NCBI GenBank assembly: GCA_027009095.1
Contig: JALVDG010000008.1
Span: 1 to 6,058 of the forward strand
DNA length: 6,058 bases
DNA from: Thiotrichaceae bacterium
GTDB taxonomy: Bacteria > Pseudomonadota > Gammaproteobacteria > Thiotrichales > Thiotrichaceae
Direction of reading: 5' to 3'
In this document: positions 5,696-6,058 of the stretch, piece by piece
Layout of the letters: each line of letters starts with the position of its first letter
How positions within the stretch are numbered: position 1 is the stretch's first letter
Program-made: the position numbers and the translations under genes
The notes under the pieces: generated by a model
The model's database searches: none
What the model was told of the DNA's origin: nothing
Seen by the model: only the letters and a program-made list of their open reading frames with translations

Positions 5696-5855
5696 TATTA
5701 GCCTCCTAAAACTCCCTTTTCTTTTAATAGCTGCAATTTAAGGATTCCACATAGCTTTAGCGTTTTTAAAGCGTATTCCCATGTACGCCAACGTGGGAGA
5801 AAATCACTCCATCCTTAGATTTATATATAGGAGAGGGAGTTTTAGGGGGTTAATA
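5696..5855. repeat. 160-bp MITE-like inverted repeat downstream of the HPF-like gene
   Basis: The outer arms, 5696-5722 and 5829-5855, are complementary over 27 positions if G-T pairs are allowed, with core CCTAAAACTCCC on the left and GGGAGTTTTAGG on the right. Nested inside are TAAGGAT/ATCCTTA (5739-5745, 5811-5817), GCTTT/AAAGC (5754-5758, 5768-5772) and the hairpin TCCCATGT/ACGTGGGA (5777-5784, 5791-5798). TTTAAT occurs on both sides (5688-5693, 5856-5861) and might be a target duplication, but the flank is AT-rich and the fit to the left arm is imperfect. It begins 20 bp after the HPF-like stop codon and could also end that transcript. No gene is inside. Confidence 0.65.
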
Positions 5856-5873
5856 TTTAATTATTCTTATAAT

Positions 5874-6058
5874 TTGATGTTACGCAGTCACTCTTTAGAA
5901 TATCAGCGAAGGTTTTCGTAGCCCTTTTGAATTTAGGTTCTTTTGTTTGTTTCTTCCAAGGGCTACGACTTACTTTCTTTTGCGTCGCCAAAAGAAAGTA
6001 AGCAAAGAAAAGGCGACCCAGCTAACCGCTTCCTCCTGCGCTTTACCCGAGAGAATGG
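5874..6058. mobile_element. Second, inverted copy of the 388-bp element (cut by window end)
   Basis: From TGATGTTACGCAGTCACTC at 5875 onward this matches the reverse complement of about 4110-4320. There are roughly eight small differences, plus absence of the 34-bp insertion. The first end base is T at 5874 instead of C. It keeps the hairpin TCGTAGCCCTT/AAGGGCTACGA (5916-5926, 5958-5968) and an intact 14-bp stem (5969-5982, 5989-6002). The window ends inside the large palindrome, in CCCGAGAGAATGG. The left flanking octamer is CTTATAAT (5866-5873); its partner would lie beyond the window. Confidence 0.85.

Noticed and set aside
5969..6058. Open frame with KESKQRKGDPAN as a small protein gene
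   Set aside because: It has no start with a ribosome site, lies on a perfect palindrome, and the equivalent frame in the other copy is broken by the 34-bp insertion; repeat DNA is the better reading.

Overview
The window looks like a piece of chromosome from a low-GC, Gram-negative bacterium. The evidence is a rhodanese domain on a lipoprotein with a classical lipobox, an SMR efflux pump, a short HPF-type ribosome factor with the SDINGPRGG signature, and very AT-rich intergenic DNA loaded with small palindromic repeats. A gammaproteobacterium, perhaps a sulfur-oxidiser-like lineage, is my best guess from family resemblance only. No rRNA, tRNA, CRISPR array, integrase or transposase gene is visible.

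Layout. (1) Positions 1-494 are non-coding and contain repeat copy A (245-292), whose left end pairs with DNA just beyond it. (2) 495-2138 on the + strand holds two membrane-linked genes: a 108-residue single-pass protein of unknown function, then a 401-residue Ser/Thr-kinase-fold protein. The second has lost several catalytic residues and ends in a membrane anchor. Copy B of the repeat (2161-2208, 42/48 identical to A) lies just after it, so the pair is bracketed by direct repeats. (3) 2342-3918 on the - strand reads SMR efflux protein, SDR oxidoreductase, rhodanese lipoprotein, tightly spaced and probably one operon. (4) 3934-4321 is a 388-bp non-coding, palindrome-rich element with inverted ends (CTGRTGTTACGCA) and an exact 8-bp flanking duplication (TTCATTAA). 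It sits 15 bp upstream of the efflux gene's start codon. (5) 4364-5170 on the - strand is a TauE/SafE-family permease, and 5340-5675 on the + strand is a divergent HPF/RaiA-family ribosome factor. (6) 5696-5855 is a second, unrelated MITE-like inverted repeat. (7) 5874-6058 is a second copy of the 388-bp element, inverted and cut by the window end.

How it fits together. If the 388-bp element and one target-site copy are removed, the permease stop and the efflux start are only 49 nt apart. A four-gene TauE-SMR-SDR-rhodanese operon may therefore have been split by the insertion, leaving the element's end as the leader of the efflux operon. The two inverted element copies bracket the permease/HPF block and could support inversion of it. 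The most novel protein content is the pseudokinase and small membrane protein pair. The best directly visible signal is the mobile-repeat insertion.
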